Part shown: one piece after another, positions 41,645 to 51,823 of the stretch
Position numbering within the stretch: the first letter of the stretch is position 1
Layout of the letters: every line of letters begins with the position of its first letter
Origin: Polynucleobacter antarcticus
Lineage (GTDB): Bacteria; Pseudomonadota; Gammaproteobacteria; Burkholderiales; Burkholderiaceae
Direction of reading: 5' to 3'
Length of the DNA stretch: 64,000 bases
Assembly: GCF_013307245.1 (NCBI RefSeq)
Contig: NZ_CP028941.1
Coordinates: 1,178,001 to 1,242,000 of the forward strand
Made by a program: the position numbers and the translations under genes
The notes under the pieces: generated by a model
Database searches by the model: none
What the model was told of the DNA's origin: nothing
The model's input: only the letters and a program-made list of their open reading frames with translations

Positions 41645-42895
41645 ATGACTTCATTTTACTTGAGCAAGCCCTACGAGCCTCCACAGGCACCTCAAAATCT
41701 GCCACTAGACCTGCCTTGGGCTCTATTGGGGGGTATTAGCCCAAATCAGTTTATGAAAACGTATTGGCATAAAAAGCCTTTGATGATCCGTGGCGCCATT
41801 CCGGCATTTCATCTAGCTAAGCAAAGCAATACCTCCTTAGAGAGCCCTATACCGCCTGAGGCCCTATTTAAAATAGCAAGTGAGGCCGATCTGGAATCTC
41901 GCTTAATTGAGGCAAAACCATGGCGCTTTTCAGAAGGCCCTCTTAAGAAAAAGGATATTCCCCAGATCACGAAGCCAGATTGGACGCTTTTATTGCAAGG
42001 GATGGAGGCAAAGCATCCTGCCGCAGCTGCAGTACTCTCTTGGTTTCGGTTTATACCGGATGCACGTCTTGATGATCTCATGGTTAGCATTGCTGGACTG
42101 GGCGGTGGTGTTGGACCCCATTTTGATTCTTACGATGTGTTTTTAATTCAGATGTCTGGCCGTCGTCGTTGGGCCATCTCCCAGCAAAAAGATTTAAGCC
42201 TTACTCCTAGCCTGCCATTAAAAATTTTGCAACGCTTTAAGGCTGAACAAGTATGGGAGCTCGAGCCCGGTGATATGCTGTATCTTCCGCCCCATGTAGC
42301 GCATGATGGCATTGCCTTAGATTCAGGCTGCCAAACTTGGTCTGTAGGTTTTCGGTCTCAAAGCTACAAAGAACTACTCCAAGAGGGCTTATGGCGCCTA
42401 GCGGAATCCCTTGAAGAGATTCCAGATCTAAATGCGCGCTTTGCTGACCCCAAGCAAACTGCTACCCATTCAGCTGAGCAGCTCCCACAAGAGATGATTG
42501 CGCAGTTGGCAAAGCAATTAACTAGATTAAAGCTTGATCAAATCAGTACCTTTCTACCTGGAGTTACCGCCTATCTCAGCGAGCCAAAGTCTCAAGCTAT
42601 TTTTGATGGGCCCGAAAAGATACAGACTACCGAGGAATTTGGGCGATCACTACTGAAAAATCAACTCACGCTCCATCCTCAAACGCGTCTGCTTGCGCTA
42701 GGAAAGACTGTCTATTGCAACGGCGAAGATGTCACTACTGGACAAACTATCCCTACAAAAAGGGCTTGGCGAACATTAGCATCAAAAAAATACCTTAAAA
42801 ATGCGAAAATTGGCAAAATCGATGAGCAGAATAGCCTATATACCTCCTACCAAGGAGGCTGGCTTATTTCCAAGCCCTCTCAAAGATCGCTATAA
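41645..42895 (+). CDS. roxA: Ribosomal oxygenase, JmjC/cupin (RoxA/YcfD-like)
   Basis: An Fe(II)/2-oxoglutarate oxygenase of 416 residues, of the type that hydroxylates an arginine of ribosomal protein L16. The iron ligands are visible in GVGPHFDSYDVFLIQMSG (HxD) and the distal His in YLPPHVAHDG, with a winged C-terminal domain (about 280-410). It is divergent from the slyD-like gene and ends about 88 bases before the small lipoprotein gene. The substrate is inferred from family. Confidence 0.88.
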   Translation: MTSFYLSKPYEPPQAPQNLPLDLPWALLGGISPNQFMKTYWHKKPLMIRGAIPAFHLAKQSNTSLESPIPPEALFKIASEADLESRLIEAKPWRFSEGPLKKKDIPQITKPDWTLLLQGMEAKHPAAAAVLSWFRFIPDARLDDLMVSIAGLGGGVGPHFDSYDVFLIQMSGRRRWAISQQKDLSLTPSLPLKILQRFKAEQVWELEPGDMLYLPPHVAHDGIALDSGCQTWSVGFRSQSYKELLQEGLWRLAESLEEIPDLNARFADPKQTATHSAEQLPQEMIAQLAKQLTRLKLDQISTFLPGVTAYLSEPKSQAIFDGPEKIQTTEEFGRSLLKNQLTLHPQTRLLALGKTVYCNGEDVTTGQTIPTKRAWRTLASKKYLKNAKIGKIDEQNSLYTSYQGGWLISKPSQRSL

Positions 42896-42983
42896 TTCAT
42901 AATGGAAAATACTTAAGGGGTTTCCCTAGGACTTCCATTAACAATGGCAACTAATTAATCATATTTTTAAAAGGGAATTACCA

Positions 42984-43172
42984 ATGAAGAAGTCACTCGC
43001 ACTCGTAGCAATGTTTGCAATCGTTTTAGCCGCTTGCGGTAAAAAAGAAGAAGCTAAGCCTGCTGAAGTAGCTGCTCCAGCTGCTCCTGCTGCTCCAGCT
43101 GCTGATACTGCTGCACCTGCCGCTGCTCCAGCCGCTCCAGCCGCTGCACCTGCTGCTGACGCAAAGAAGTAA
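42984..43172 (+). CDS. Small Ala/Pro-rich lipoprotein
   Basis: A protein of 62 residues. The signal peptide with lipobox VLAACG (Cys19) is followed by KKEEAKPAE and then an alanine/proline repeat (APAAP-type units) to the end. It is probably a surface lipoprotein of low complexity and unknown role, similar to many small betaproteobacterial lipoproteins. A GGGAATT site precedes the ATG, and a strong terminator begins 15 bases after the stop. Confidence 0.82.
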   Translation: MKKSLALVAMFAIVLAACGKKEEAKPAEVAAPAAPAAPAADTAAPAAAPAAPAAAPAADAKK

Positions 43173-43186
43173 TCTTCCCCTTGAAG

Positions 43187-43215
43187 AAAAAAAGCCGCTT
43201 CGCAGCGGCTTTTTT
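43187..43215. terminator. Bidirectional intrinsic terminator
   Basis: AGCCGCT pairs with AGCGGCT around a TCGC loop, flanked by an A-run on the left and a T-run on the right. It serves the small lipoprotein gene from the left and bamC, which ends at 43241, from the right. Confidence 0.9.
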
Positions 43216-43240
43216 AACGTCTAAGATTTCTAAGAATAAT

Positions 43241-44389
43241 CTAGCGAATCAACTGCTCCGTAAGTAAAGTTAACAATTGCAAGCCAGCAGCAGTATTTTC
43301 AGGCTTACCGTCAGCATCTTGTACTGTGACTCTTGAGGAATTATCCCCACTCGCTTTTACAAGCACACTATATTTCTTTGCTTTTAAGCTGGAGTCATCC
43401 TTGCTGCTAAACAGATTGGTAAAGAAACCTTTGGTGTCGCCCAAATCTTTTGGATTGACATAACGGACGTAATAAATGCCATTCGCCCGATTTCGATCTT
43501 CCACAGTAAAGTTGGAGCGGTCTAAGGCCAGACCCGTATCACGCCAGGCACGATCAAAACCAGCAGTAATTTCAATATAGGCTGTATTCACACCCTGCTG
43601 AACTAATTTAGCCTTGGGCGTCTTTGGACCGAGAGGCGCTGCAACCTGAGCTTTAGCTTGTTCTTGGGTCATCCCCAAGCGCTCCATAAGACGCGCCAAA
43701 AAAACAGCCTCAAGCTCAGGATCATTAGGGCGAGATGTCCATATCGTGGATATACATGAACCAGTGCTATCAGTCACACATTTTTCGAGAGCGCCACGCT
43801 GGGTGATATAAATCTCAGTTTCTCCAGGCTTGCTGACTTCTAAGCGAGTTTTATACTTGTCGCGTTCACCCGTGTCATATAGTGAATCTAGGACTCTACC
43901 GAGCGTAGATCGAATAAAATCTTGGGAGATTTTTGCGCGATTCTCAGCCCAATCGGTTTCCATAATGCCCGTTGATGGCGAATCAATGATGAGCAGAAAA
44001 CCATTCTCCTGCCAGAAGTCTTTAATTTGTGGGTAAAGTTCAGGCGCTGGTTTCTCGACTACCAACCAACGACGCTCGCCATCACGTGCAATCCGCATGC
44101 CGGGCATTCCCGTCATGACACTCTTACGAGATTGGACTGATTTTTTTAGTGCTGAGTTGTATTCAGACATGGTGGCAGTACCATCCTGAACGATATAGCG
44201 ACGATCAGCCTGAGCAGTAATTAAATCAGGTGGCACAGATAAGTTTGGCCCACGAACAGCGCCTGAAGTCTTATAGTCGACCGTGTCATTGGAGGTAACG
44301 GATTTACAGCCTATTAAGGTAACTGCAGAAACAGCAAGGAGTAAAACAGTTATGCGATGTTGGCGCAGTGCTTGCAATACATTGATCAT
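43241..44389 (-). CDS. bamC: Outer membrane assembly lipoprotein BamC
   Basis: Lipoprotein of the BAM complex that inserts outer-membrane proteins, 382 residues. The signal ends with a lipobox (LIGC), then an unstructured [20 protein letters not shown] segment characteristic of BamC, and two helix-grip domains (about 100-220 and 265-382). It overlaps dapA by 4 bases; the dapA-bamC pair is conserved in Proteobacteria. Confidence 0.92.
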   Translation of the reverse strand: MINVLQALRQHRITVLLLAVSAVTLIGCKSVTSNDTVDYKTSGAVRGPNLSVPPDLITAQADRRYIVQDGTATMSEYNSALKKSVQSRKSVMTGMPGMRIARDGERRWLVVEKPAPELYPQIKDFWQENGFLLIIDSPSTGIMETDWAENRAKISQDFIRSTLGRVLDSLYDTGERDKYKTRLEVSKPGETEIYITQRGALEKCVTDSTGSCISTIWTSRPNDPELEAVFLARLMERLGMTQEQAKAQVAAPLGPKTPKAKLVQQGVNTAYIEITAGFDRAWRDTGLALDRSNFTVEDRNRANGIYYVRYVNPKDLGDTKGFFTNLFSSKDDSSLKAKKYSVLVKASGDNSSRVTVQDADGKPENTAAGLQLLTLLTEQLIR

Positions 44390-45309
44390 AGTAATCCGGC
44401 CTGTTTCATTGCTGTCTTCAAAGGTTCGCGTAAAGCGACGCTTAATGGGGTTAAAGGTAAGCGAATTCCGGAAGTGATTAAGCCCATCTCATGCAGGGCC
44501 CATTTCACAGGAATGGGATTTGCCTCGGTAAACATAGCTTTATGAACTGCTAATAATTGGTACTGAATCGCTCGGGTTTTCATCACATCATTAGACATGG
44601 CGGCAACGCACAATTCATGCATCAGACGAGGTGCAATATTTGCCGTGACAGAAATGTTGCCATTGCCACCCATCAGCATCAGCGCTGCAGCGCTGAGGTC
44701 ATCGCCAGAGAAGACTAAGAAATCCTCGTATCCCGCTCGCTTCAAGTCTGCAATCAGTAAAGTGCCGCGCTCAATACTGCCCGTAGCATCCTTAATTCCT
44801 ATGATCCCGGAAACGCCCGCTAAACGAACTACGGTATCACCTGCTAAATCTGCCACTGTTCTACCGGGCACGTTATAGAGAATCACCGGCAGGTCTACTG
44901 ATTCAGCAATTTTCTTAAAATGGGCATACATCCCCTCTTGAGTAGGCTTGTTGTAATACGGGACCACTTGAAGGCTCGCATCCGCACCAACCTGCTTGGC
45001 AAATTGGGTTAGCTCAATCGCCTCCGTTGTGGAGTTGCCGCCTGTTCCTGCAATCACAGGAATGCGTCCTGCAATATGATCAACCGTGACTTTAATTAAC
45101 TCACAATGCTCTTCTACCGATACGGTAGGAGACTCACCGCTTGTACCTACAATCACAATCCCATCGGTCCCCTCTGCAACATGCCAATCCAATAAAGAGC
45201 GAAGCGCAGGAAAATCCAGGCTACCATCTTCAAACATCGGAGTCACAATAGCCGGCATACTGCCAGTGATGGGCTTTTTGCTACCGTAGGATTGATTTTT
45301 TTTGGTCAC
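44386..45309 (-). CDS. dapA: 4-hydroxy-tetrahydrodipicolinate synthase
   Basis: Condenses pyruvate with aspartate semialdehyde on the way to diaminopimelate and lysine, 307 residues. Motifs are [42 protein letters not shown] and the Schiff-base lysine in [15 protein letters not shown] (about Lys175). The preceding residues include an unusual short basic N-terminus ([15 protein letters not shown]). It precedes bamC with a 4-base overlap. Confidence 0.97.
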   Translation of the reverse strand: MTKKNQSYGSKKPITGSMPAIVTPMFEDGSLDFPALRSLLDWHVAEGTDGIVIVGTSGESPTVSVEEHCELIKVTVDHIAGRIPVIAGTGGNSTTEAIELTQFAKQVGADASLQVVPYYNKPTQEGMYAHFKKIAESVDLPVILYNVPGRTVADLAGDTVVRLAGVSGIIGIKDATGSIERGTLLIADLKRAGYEDFLVFSGDDLSAAALMLMGGNGNISVTANIAPRLMHELCVAAMSNDVMKTRAIQYQLLAVHKAMFTEANPIPVKWALHEMGLITSGIRLPLTPLSVALREPLKTAMKQAGLL

Positions 45310-45345
45310 CGAATCTATCTAAATTTGTTTGAATTTTATTAGGGA

Positions 45346-45951
45346 TTACTCATTAAATTGTAACGGAATGCACCCATTTAAATGCCCTTTTACGGCACAA
45401 ATCCGCTGAACCATAGCTGGTTTAGGGTGATCCAGGTAAATATCCTCATAGGCAATCACTTTTAGGCAAGATTTAGCAGCTAAAGTAAGTAATTCCCCTG
45501 AATTTAATAGGAAATTTGGGTTTGAAGGTTTGCCAAATTGGGCGTTACCGTGAGCAAAGGTTTCATAAATCAAAATGCCCCCATCAAGCAGCATCCAGGG
45601 CAGCTGATCTAAAAAGGGTCGATAAAGATAATTGGTCACCACAATTGCAGAAAATTTCTCATCCGACAAGGGCCACTGGTCGCTCTCCAAGTCAAATTGC
45701 TGAGCTTGAATCCTGGGATTATGCAAAGCCTGTACAGCACCGATATCCTGATCCACCGCTAGTACTGAATAACCCAAGGATGCCAACAAAACTGAGTGCC
45801 GACCAGATCCACAAGCGAGATCCAAAACTAGTCCTCCCACGGGAATGGAAGAGGCAAAGTGCTTTACCCAAGAAGAGGCATCTGTGATGGTGTCATGCAA
45901 TTGGGGCAAAGGATCTACTCGTTTAGTCGTAAGCCAGGCCCATAGACTCAC
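45346..45951 (-). CDS. SAM-dependent methyltransferase (TehB-like)
   Basis: About 200 residues, with a class I methyltransferase fold. Motif I is GLVLDLACGSGRHSVLLASL, then VLAVDQD, FSAIVVTNYLYRP and LLDGGILIYETF. The substrate is unknown. No ATG is present: GTG at 45951 (or 45960) must serve, overlapping the trpS end by about 30 bases, so translation is probably coupled to trpS. Confidence 0.8.
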   Translation of the reverse strand: MSLWAWLTTKRVDPLPQLHDTITDASSWVKHFASSIPVGGLVLDLACGSGRHSVLLASLGYSVLAVDQDIGAVQALHNPRIQAQQFDLESDQWPLSDEKFSAIVVTNYLYRPFLDQLPWMLLDGGILIYETFAHGNAQFGKPSNPNFLLNSGELLTLAAKSCLKVIAYEDIYLDHPKPAMVQRICAVKGHLNGCIPLQFNE

Positions 45952-47125
45952 GGACCTCACGCATGGTTTCTTGCGCTACCTTGCGAGCCTGATCACCGCC
46001 ATCTGCGATGATGGAACGCAATAAACTAGGGTCATCTAAATACTTCTGGGCGCGCTCGAACATAGGCTGCTGCTCCAATAAAATAGCATCGATAACCGGT
46101 TGCTTGCACTCCAAGCAACCAATACCTGCAGACTGACATTCTTTTTGTACCCAAGTTTTAGTAACTTCATTCGAGTAGACAGCATGTAACTGCCACACCG
46201 GACAACGCGCTGGGTCGCCCGGATCTGTTCTGCGGACACGCGCAGGATCCGTAGGCATTGTGCGTATGGAGCGTGTCACATCTTCAGGCTTCTCGCGAAT
46301 GCTAATCGTATTGCCATAAGATTTAGACATTTTTTGACCATCAATACCAGGCATGCGTGAAGCAGTGGTCAGTAAAGCCTGTGGTTCAGGCAGAATGATT
46401 TTACGAGCACCTTCTAAGAAACCAAATAATCTCTCACGATCCGCCATCGAAAGACTTTGAGCTTCATGCAGTAATGCTTGCGCCTGCTCTAATGCCTCAT
46501 CATCACCCCGCTCCTGATAAGCCACACGTAACTCGGCATACATCTTGGCACGCTTACTGCCTAATTTTTTAACCGCCTCGAGCGCTTTCTCTTCAAATCC
46601 AGGTTCCCGCCCATAGAGGTGATTAAAGCGGCGCGCTACTTCACGTGTCAACTCCACATGCGGCACTTGGTCCTCACCTACTGGAACGAACTGCGCGCGA
46701 TATATCAAAATATCTGCTGCTTGTAACAATGGATAGCCCAAGAATCCATAGGTTTGCAAATCTTTTTCTTTGAGCTTTTCTATTTGATCTTTATAGGTTG
46801 GCACCCGCTCTAACCAACCCAATGGCGTACCCATCGACAAGAGCAAGAATAGCTCTGCATGCTCAGGGACCTTACTCTGAATAAATAAAGTCGCTTGATT
46901 CGGATCAACACCACAGGCCAACCAATCAATCACCATCTCCCACACAGATTGCTCGATGACATCAGGCGTCTCATAGTGAGTGGTCAGGGCATGCCAGTCC
47001 GCGACAAAAAAGAAGCAAGGATACTCAGACTGTAAGCGCACCCAATTCTTTAAAACACCGTGATAGTGACCAAGGTGCAAGCTACCGGTTGGTCGCATGC
47101 CAGAGAGAACACGTTCTGCAAACAT
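45923..47125 (-). CDS. trpS: Tryptophanyl-tRNA synthetase
   Basis: Charges tRNA-Trp, 400 residues. The HIGH-like motif GSLHLGHYHG lies at about 14-23, and GQKMSKSYGN (KMSKS) near 268. It is longer than the roughly 335 residues of enteric TrpS because of an insertion (about 190-245), a form common in betaproteobacteria. The ATG at 47125 has its own short leader after the PHP gene. Confidence 0.96.
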   Translation of the reverse strand: MFAERVLSGMRPTGSLHLGHYHGVLKNWVRLQSEYPCFFFVADWHALTTHYETPDVIEQSVWEMVIDWLACGVDPNQATLFIQSKVPEHAELFLLLSMGTPLGWLERVPTYKDQIEKLKEKDLQTYGFLGYPLLQAADILIYRAQFVPVGEDQVPHVELTREVARRFNHLYGREPGFEEKALEAVKKLGSKRAKMYAELRVAYQERGDDEALEQAQALLHEAQSLSMADRERLFGFLEGARKIILPEPQALLTTASRMPGIDGQKMSKSYGNTISIREKPEDVTRSIRTMPTDPARVRRTDPGDPARCPVWQLHAVYSNEVTKTWVQKECQSAGIGCLECKQPVIDAILLEQQPMFERAQKYLDDPSLLRSIIADGGDQARKVAQETMREVRESMGLAYD

Positions 47126-47171
47126 CTTTATCTTTATTCTTTAGTAATGAAAATGGATTAAAAGTATCGGT

Positions 47172-48020
47172 CTAATGAAAGAGTGACCAGACTGGTGTTA
47201 AATGATCTGGCAGGTGAGGCAAAGTACCCAGGTCAATGTAACTCTCATCGGGATCATGAAAGTCAGATCCCCGAGAAGCTAAAAATCCATAGTGCTCAGC
47301 GATCTTGCCATAAGTTTGATATTGGCTTGGACTATGACTACCGGTAATAACTTCAATAGCTAGCCCACCAATATCTTTAAAGTGCTTATAGAGCTCGTCC
47401 ATCTGCATGGCATTTAATTTATAGCGGCCAGGGTGCGCGATCACGGCAACACCACCGGCCGCTTTAATCCAGGCAACAGCATCATCTAAACTTGCCCAAA
47501 GATGCGGAACATAGCCTGGCTTATCCTGCACGAGGTAATTTTTAAAAACTTGGTTTGTATCTGCGCATACTCCTTGATCCACTAAAAACCGTGCAAAGTG
47601 GGTACGAGAAATCAAATCATGGTTACCAGCAAAACTCAGCGCACCTTCGTAGGCGCCTGGTATACCCGCTTTTAATAATTGCTCTGCCATCAACTTAGCG
47701 CGATTGTAGCGACCATCGCGTGTGCGGCGCAGACCCTCCAAAATACCGATGTGCGCAGCATCAATACCCAAGCCAACAATGTGAATAGTTTGATCCATCC
47801 ATGTCACAGAAATTTCAACACCGGATAGATAATCCATACCAAGAGCAATAGCAGCAGCGCGTGCCCTAACTTGGCCACCTAATTCATCATGGTCAGTGAG
47901 AGCCCACAGATGCACCCCATTAGCATGGGCGCGCTCTGCCAAGGCCTCAGGAGATAAAGTGCCATCTGAGACAACAGAATGGCAATGCAAATCAGCATTT
48001 ATATTGGAATTACGCATCAT
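47172..48020 (-). CDS. rnm: PHP-domain exonuclease (RNase AM/TrpH-like)
   Basis: A PHP phosphoesterase of 282 residues. Metal ligands lie in ADLHCHSVVSDG, WALTDHDELGG, GVEISVTW, AVIAHPGRY and SRGSDFHDP. Members of the YciV/TrpH group trim 5' ends of RNA and act on 3'-phosphoadenosine phosphate. It lies between zapE and trpS in one orientation. The symbol is by similarity. Confidence 0.86.
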   Translation of the reverse strand: MMRNSNINADLHCHSVVSDGTLSPEALAERAHANGVHLWALTDHDELGGQVRARAAAIALGMDYLSGVEISVTWMDQTIHIVGLGIDAAHIGILEGLRRTRDGRYNRAKLMAEQLLKAGIPGAYEGALSFAGNHDLISRTHFARFLVDQGVCADTNQVFKNYLVQDKPGYVPHLWASLDDAVAWIKAAGGVAVIAHPGRYKLNAMQMDELYKHFKDIGGLAIEVITGSHSPSQYQTYGKIAEHYGFLASRGSDFHDPDESYIDLGTLPHLPDHLTPVWSLFH

Positions 48021-48029
48021 GACCCTATT

Positions 48030-49133
48030 TTAGGTCAAGCTAGTATCAATTACCCGGCGCGGTGCATCTAGGTAATCACGGGATTGCATCTCGATTAAGC
48101 GGGAAACAGTCCTAGAAAACTCACTAGTAATCTGGCCTTCGGTGTATAAATCGGTCGCCGGGAGCTCTGCAGAGATGATGAGCTTGATTTTGTGGTCATA
48201 TAAAACGTCGATTAACCAGATAAAACGGCGTGCCTCATTGGTCATTCTAGGGGGCATATAGGGCACTCCAGACAAAATGACCGTATGAAATAGTTTGGCA
48301 ATCTCTAAATAGTCATTTTGAGACCGTGGGCCGCAACAAAGGGTCTCAAAATCAAACCAGACCACTCCTTCTGCCATATGTAGCGGTCTGAGCTCGCGCG
48401 ATTCGATCCGCAAAACAGGGCGTACAGTCTCTTTTTTATTACCAATGAGGGATTGAAAAATTTGACTGAGCCCCATGTGTGCTGCAGCATCTAATGGGGT
48501 TAAATAGGCCTGAACCTGCGCCATCTGCACGCGGCGATAGTCACTACCAGCATCAACATTCAAGATATCTAACTGCTCTTCTAGAAGCTGGATCGCTGGC
48601 AATAAGCGATCTCGATGCAAGCCATTGGGATACAACTGGCTAGGCTGATAATTCGAGGTCATGATGAATTGCACGCGATCTTTAAATAAAGCACTTAAAA
48701 GGCGATACAAAATCATGGCATCAGCAATGTCATTAATATGAAACTCATCAAAACAAATTAAGCGATAACGCATGGCAATTCTTTTAGAAAGCTCATCTAG
48801 CGGATCAGCCATACCAGACAATTCATGGAGTTCGCGATGAACCTCGCGCATAAACTCATGAAAATGAATGCGAATCTTTTTTTCTAAGGGGGAAGCAGCA
48901 TAAAAGCAATCCATGAGAAAGGACTTGCCTCTGCCCACACCACCCCACAGATAAACACCACGGGGTAACTTCGGTTTAAAGAATTTTCTTTTTAAATCAT
49001 TGCTACGGATTTCTTTATAAGCCGTCCACTCATCTTCACACTCTTGCAAGCGCTCAATAGCAGCAAGCTGCGCGGGATCGCTGCGATACCCGCGCGCCTT
49101 TAGCTCTTGATGGTAATAATCAAGTGCTTTCAA
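48030..49133 (-). CDS. zapE: Cell division protein ZapE (AFG1-like ATPase)
   Basis: A P-loop ATPase of 367 residues that acts at the Z-ring during constriction. Walker A is GGVGRGKSFLMD (about 65-76), Walker B with the DEF box is LICFDEFHINDIAD, and the sensor region contains FIMTSNYQPSQLYPNGLHRD. The neighbouring lpd begins directly upstream (lpd stop at 49134), giving the odhA-odhB-lpd-zapE order seen in related betaproteobacteria. Confidence 0.93.
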   Translation of the reverse strand: MKALDYYHQELKARGYRSDPAQLAAIERLQECEDEWTAYKEIRSNDLKRKFFKPKLPRGVYLWGGVGRGKSFLMDCFYAASPLEKKIRIHFHEFMREVHRELHELSGMADPLDELSKRIAMRYRLICFDEFHINDIADAMILYRLLSALFKDRVQFIMTSNYQPSQLYPNGLHRDRLLPAIQLLEEQLDILNVDAGSDYRRVQMAQVQAYLTPLDAAAHMGLSQIFQSLIGNKKETVRPVLRIESRELRPLHMAEGVVWFDFETLCCGPRSQNDYLEIAKLFHTVILSGVPYMPPRMTNEARRFIWLIDVLYDHKIKLIISAELPATDLYTEGQITSEFSRTVSRLIEMQSRDYLDAPRRVIDTSLT

Positions 49134-50573
49134 TTACATATTTAATGCACGTGAGTCCGTTGCTAATGCTGCTTCACGCATCACTTCCGATAAGCTGGGG
49201 TGCGGATGGCAGATGCGGGCAATATCTTCAGCAGCCGCCTTAAACTCCATAGCAACAGCGGCTTCAGCAATTAAATCAGAAGCATTAGGTCCAATAATAT
49301 GCACGCCTAGAATTTCATCAGTCTTAGCATCAGCCAATATTTTCACGAAACCCTCTGACCGACCCATGCCTAAAGCACGACCATTAGCAGCAAATGGAAA
49401 CTGACCTGCTTTATAGGCAATGCCAGCCCCTATGAGCTGTTGCTCTGTTTTGCCAACCCACGCAATTTCAGGATCAGTGTAGATAACCCATGGAATGCAG
49501 TTGTAATCAATGTGCGGTTTTTGACCTGCAATAATCTCTGCAACCAATACGCCCTCATCCTCAGCTTTATGCGCTAACATTGGGCCGCGTACTACATCAC
49601 CAACAGCATAAACACCCGGTGCAGCTGTTGCGCAGGTATGGTCATCCACAGGAATAAAACCGCGCTCATCAACTTTTAGGCCAATCTTATCTAAACCCAA
49701 CTTATCGGTGTTTGGAACGCGGCCTACGGAAACAATTAAGCGATCACAAGCTAATTTTTGGGCTTTACCAGCACTATCGGTGTAGTTCACAACAACACCT
49801 TTTTTATCAGCCTTTACTTCGCCAATCTTGACACCCATCTGAATATCAAGCCCTTGCTTAGTAAAGAGCTTATGCGCTTCTTTTGCAAGGCCTTCATCAA
49901 CGGCGCCCAAGAAGGTCGGAAGACCTTCCAAAATAGTCACCTCAGATCCAACCCGACGCCAAACTGAACCGAGCTCTAAACCAATAACGCCAGCACCGAT
50001 CACGCCTAATTTCTTTGGAATAGAATCAAATTTTAGACCACCGACGTTATCGCTAATAAGCACGTTATCTACTGGGATATTGGGCAAATGGCGCGCTTTA
50101 GATCCTGTAGCAATAATGACATTCTTCGCTGTAACAATTTCCTTATCTTTGCCATCAATTTTGATTTGGTAGCCTTCAGCGCTCTTCCCTTCAAATGAAG
50201 CATGACCCTTTAGCAAGGTAATCTTATTTTTGCGAAATAGAAATTGAATGCCTGAAGTCATCTTGGTCACGATGGCATCTTTTCGAGCAAGCATCTTATT
50301 GGAATCCAGCTTGACAGAGCCTACTGTAATCCCATGATCTGCAAGGTGATGACTTGCTTTTTCAAACTCTTCAGATGAGGCTAGTAAAGCCTTTGAAGGA
50401 ATGCAACCTACGTTCAAGCAAGTGCCTCCTAGGCGTGGCTCACCTTTTGGATCATCATAGGCATTCGATTCTGCACAAGCAACCTTGAAGCCTAGTTGAG
50501 CAGCACGAATAGCCGCAATATAGCCACCGGGGCCACCACCAATAACCAATACATCAAATGACTGACTCATCAT
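49134..50573 (-). CDS. lpdA: Dihydrolipoyl dehydrogenase (E3)
   Basis: Reoxidises dihydrolipoamide in the 2-oxoglutarate dehydrogenase complex, 479 residues. FAD-binding GGGPGGY lies at 12-18, the redox-active pair Cys52/Cys57 in GGTCLNVGCIPSK, and the active-site HPHPSLSE near the C-terminus. It is the third gene of the odh operon and ends flush with zapE. Confidence 0.97.
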   Translation of the reverse strand: MMSQSFDVLVIGGGPGGYIAAIRAAQLGFKVACAESNAYDDPKGEPRLGGTCLNVGCIPSKALLASSEEFEKASHHLADHGITVGSVKLDSNKMLARKDAIVTKMTSGIQFLFRKNKITLLKGHASFEGKSAEGYQIKIDGKDKEIVTAKNVIIATGSKARHLPNIPVDNVLISDNVGGLKFDSIPKKLGVIGAGVIGLELGSVWRRVGSEVTILEGLPTFLGAVDEGLAKEAHKLFTKQGLDIQMGVKIGEVKADKKGVVVNYTDSAGKAQKLACDRLIVSVGRVPNTDKLGLDKIGLKVDERGFIPVDDHTCATAAPGVYAVGDVVRGPMLAHKAEDEGVLVAEIIAGQKPHIDYNCIPWVIYTDPEIAWVGKTEQQLIGAGIAYKAGQFPFAANGRALGMGRSEGFVKILADAKTDEILGVHIIGPNASDLIAEAAVAMEFKAAAEDIARICHPHPSLSEVMREAALATDSRALNM

Positions 50574-50581
50574 CGTCTCGC

Positions 50582-51781
50582 TTATAAATCTAGCAGGAGA
50601 CGTGAAGGATCCTCTAACGCATCCTTCATGGCAACCAAACCGAGCACTGCCTCACGACCATCAATAATGCGATGGTCATAAGACAACGCCAAATAATTAA
50701 TCGGACGAATCACAATCTGACCATTCTCGACTACTGCACGCTCTTTAGTCGCATGTATACCCAAAATAGCAGACTGTGGAGGATTGATAATCGGCGTAGA
50801 TAGCATCGAACCAAATACACCACCATTTGAGATAGAGAATGTGCCGCCAGTTAACTCTTCAATAGATAACTTGCCATCACGCGCTTTTGCACCATACTCC
50901 GCAATTTTTTTCTCGATATCCGCTAAATTCATTTGATCAACATCGCGCAAGATCGGAACCACTAATCCGCGGGGCGAGCTCACAGCAATACCAATATCAA
51001 AGTAGCCATGGTAAACAATATCATTACCATCAACAGAAGCATTCAGTAATGGGAATTTTTTTAAAGCATGCGTAGCCGCTTTAACAAAGAAGGACATGAA
51101 GCCTAACTTGACGCCATGCACTTTCTCAAACTGATCTTTGTACTTATTGCGCATCGCAATCACTGGTGCCATATTAACTTCATTAAAGGTAGTCAAGATC
51201 GCATTATTGGCTTGGGACTCAAGCAAACGCTCAGCAATACGGGCACGCAAACGACTCATTGGCACACGCTCCTCTGGGCGATTACCCATGGGCACCGGCG
51301 CGCTTGGAAGAGGCGCAGATTTTGTAGCACCAGATACCGCACCTATCACATCACCTTTAGTAATGCGACCATCACGACCTGAGCCAGATACTTGAGTAGC
51401 ACTTAAATTATTTTCTGCCATTAATTTTGCAGCAGATGGTGCGGCTGCAATACCAACTGACTTTGCAGCAGGCGCAGCTTTTACTGCAGCTGCCACAGGG
51501 GCAGAAGTAGCTGCGACTACTGGAACATTTGTGGCGACAGCCGTACTATCAATCTTAGCAATCAATTGCTCTGCGAGCACCGTGCCACCATCGGCAATAA
51601 TAATCTCAGTTAACACACCAGCAGAAGGGGCTGGGACTTCTAAGACCACCTTATCGGTTTCAATTTCAATCAAAATTTCATCTTGACCGATGGCATCGCC
51701 CACTTTCTTTTTCCATTGCAATAAAGTAGCTTCGGCCACTGACTCGGAGAGTTGGGGAACTTTAACTTCAAAAATAGCCAT
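50582..51781 (-). CDS. odhB: 2-oxoglutarate dehydrogenase E2 (dihydrolipoyl succinyltransferase)
   Basis: Core of the complex, 399 residues. The single lipoyl domain carries Lys44 in [11 protein letters not shown], followed by an Ala-rich hinge, a peripheral subunit-binding domain (about 118-155) and the catalytic domain ending in [13 protein letters not shown]. It lies between odhA and lpdA. Confidence 0.97.
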   Translation of the reverse strand: MAIFEVKVPQLSESVAEATLLQWKKKVGDAIGQDEILIEIETDKVVLEVPAPSAGVLTEIIIADGGTVLAEQLIAKIDSTAVATNVPVVAATSAPVAAAVKAAPAAKSVGIAAAPSAAKLMAENNLSATQVSGSGRDGRITKGDVIGAVSGATKSAPLPSAPVPMGNRPEERVPMSRLRARIAERLLESQANNAILTTFNEVNMAPVIAMRNKYKDQFEKVHGVKLGFMSFFVKAATHALKKFPLLNASVDGNDIVYHGYFDIGIAVSSPRGLVVPILRDVDQMNLADIEKKIAEYGAKARDGKLSIEELTGGTFSISNGGVFGSMLSTPIINPPQSAILGIHATKERAVVENGQIVIRPINYLALSYDHRIIDGREAVLGLVAMKDALEDPSRLLLDL

Positions 51782-51823
51782 GATTAATCCTATTGAGTAT
51801 GTATGTTTGAGAGATGTCTACGA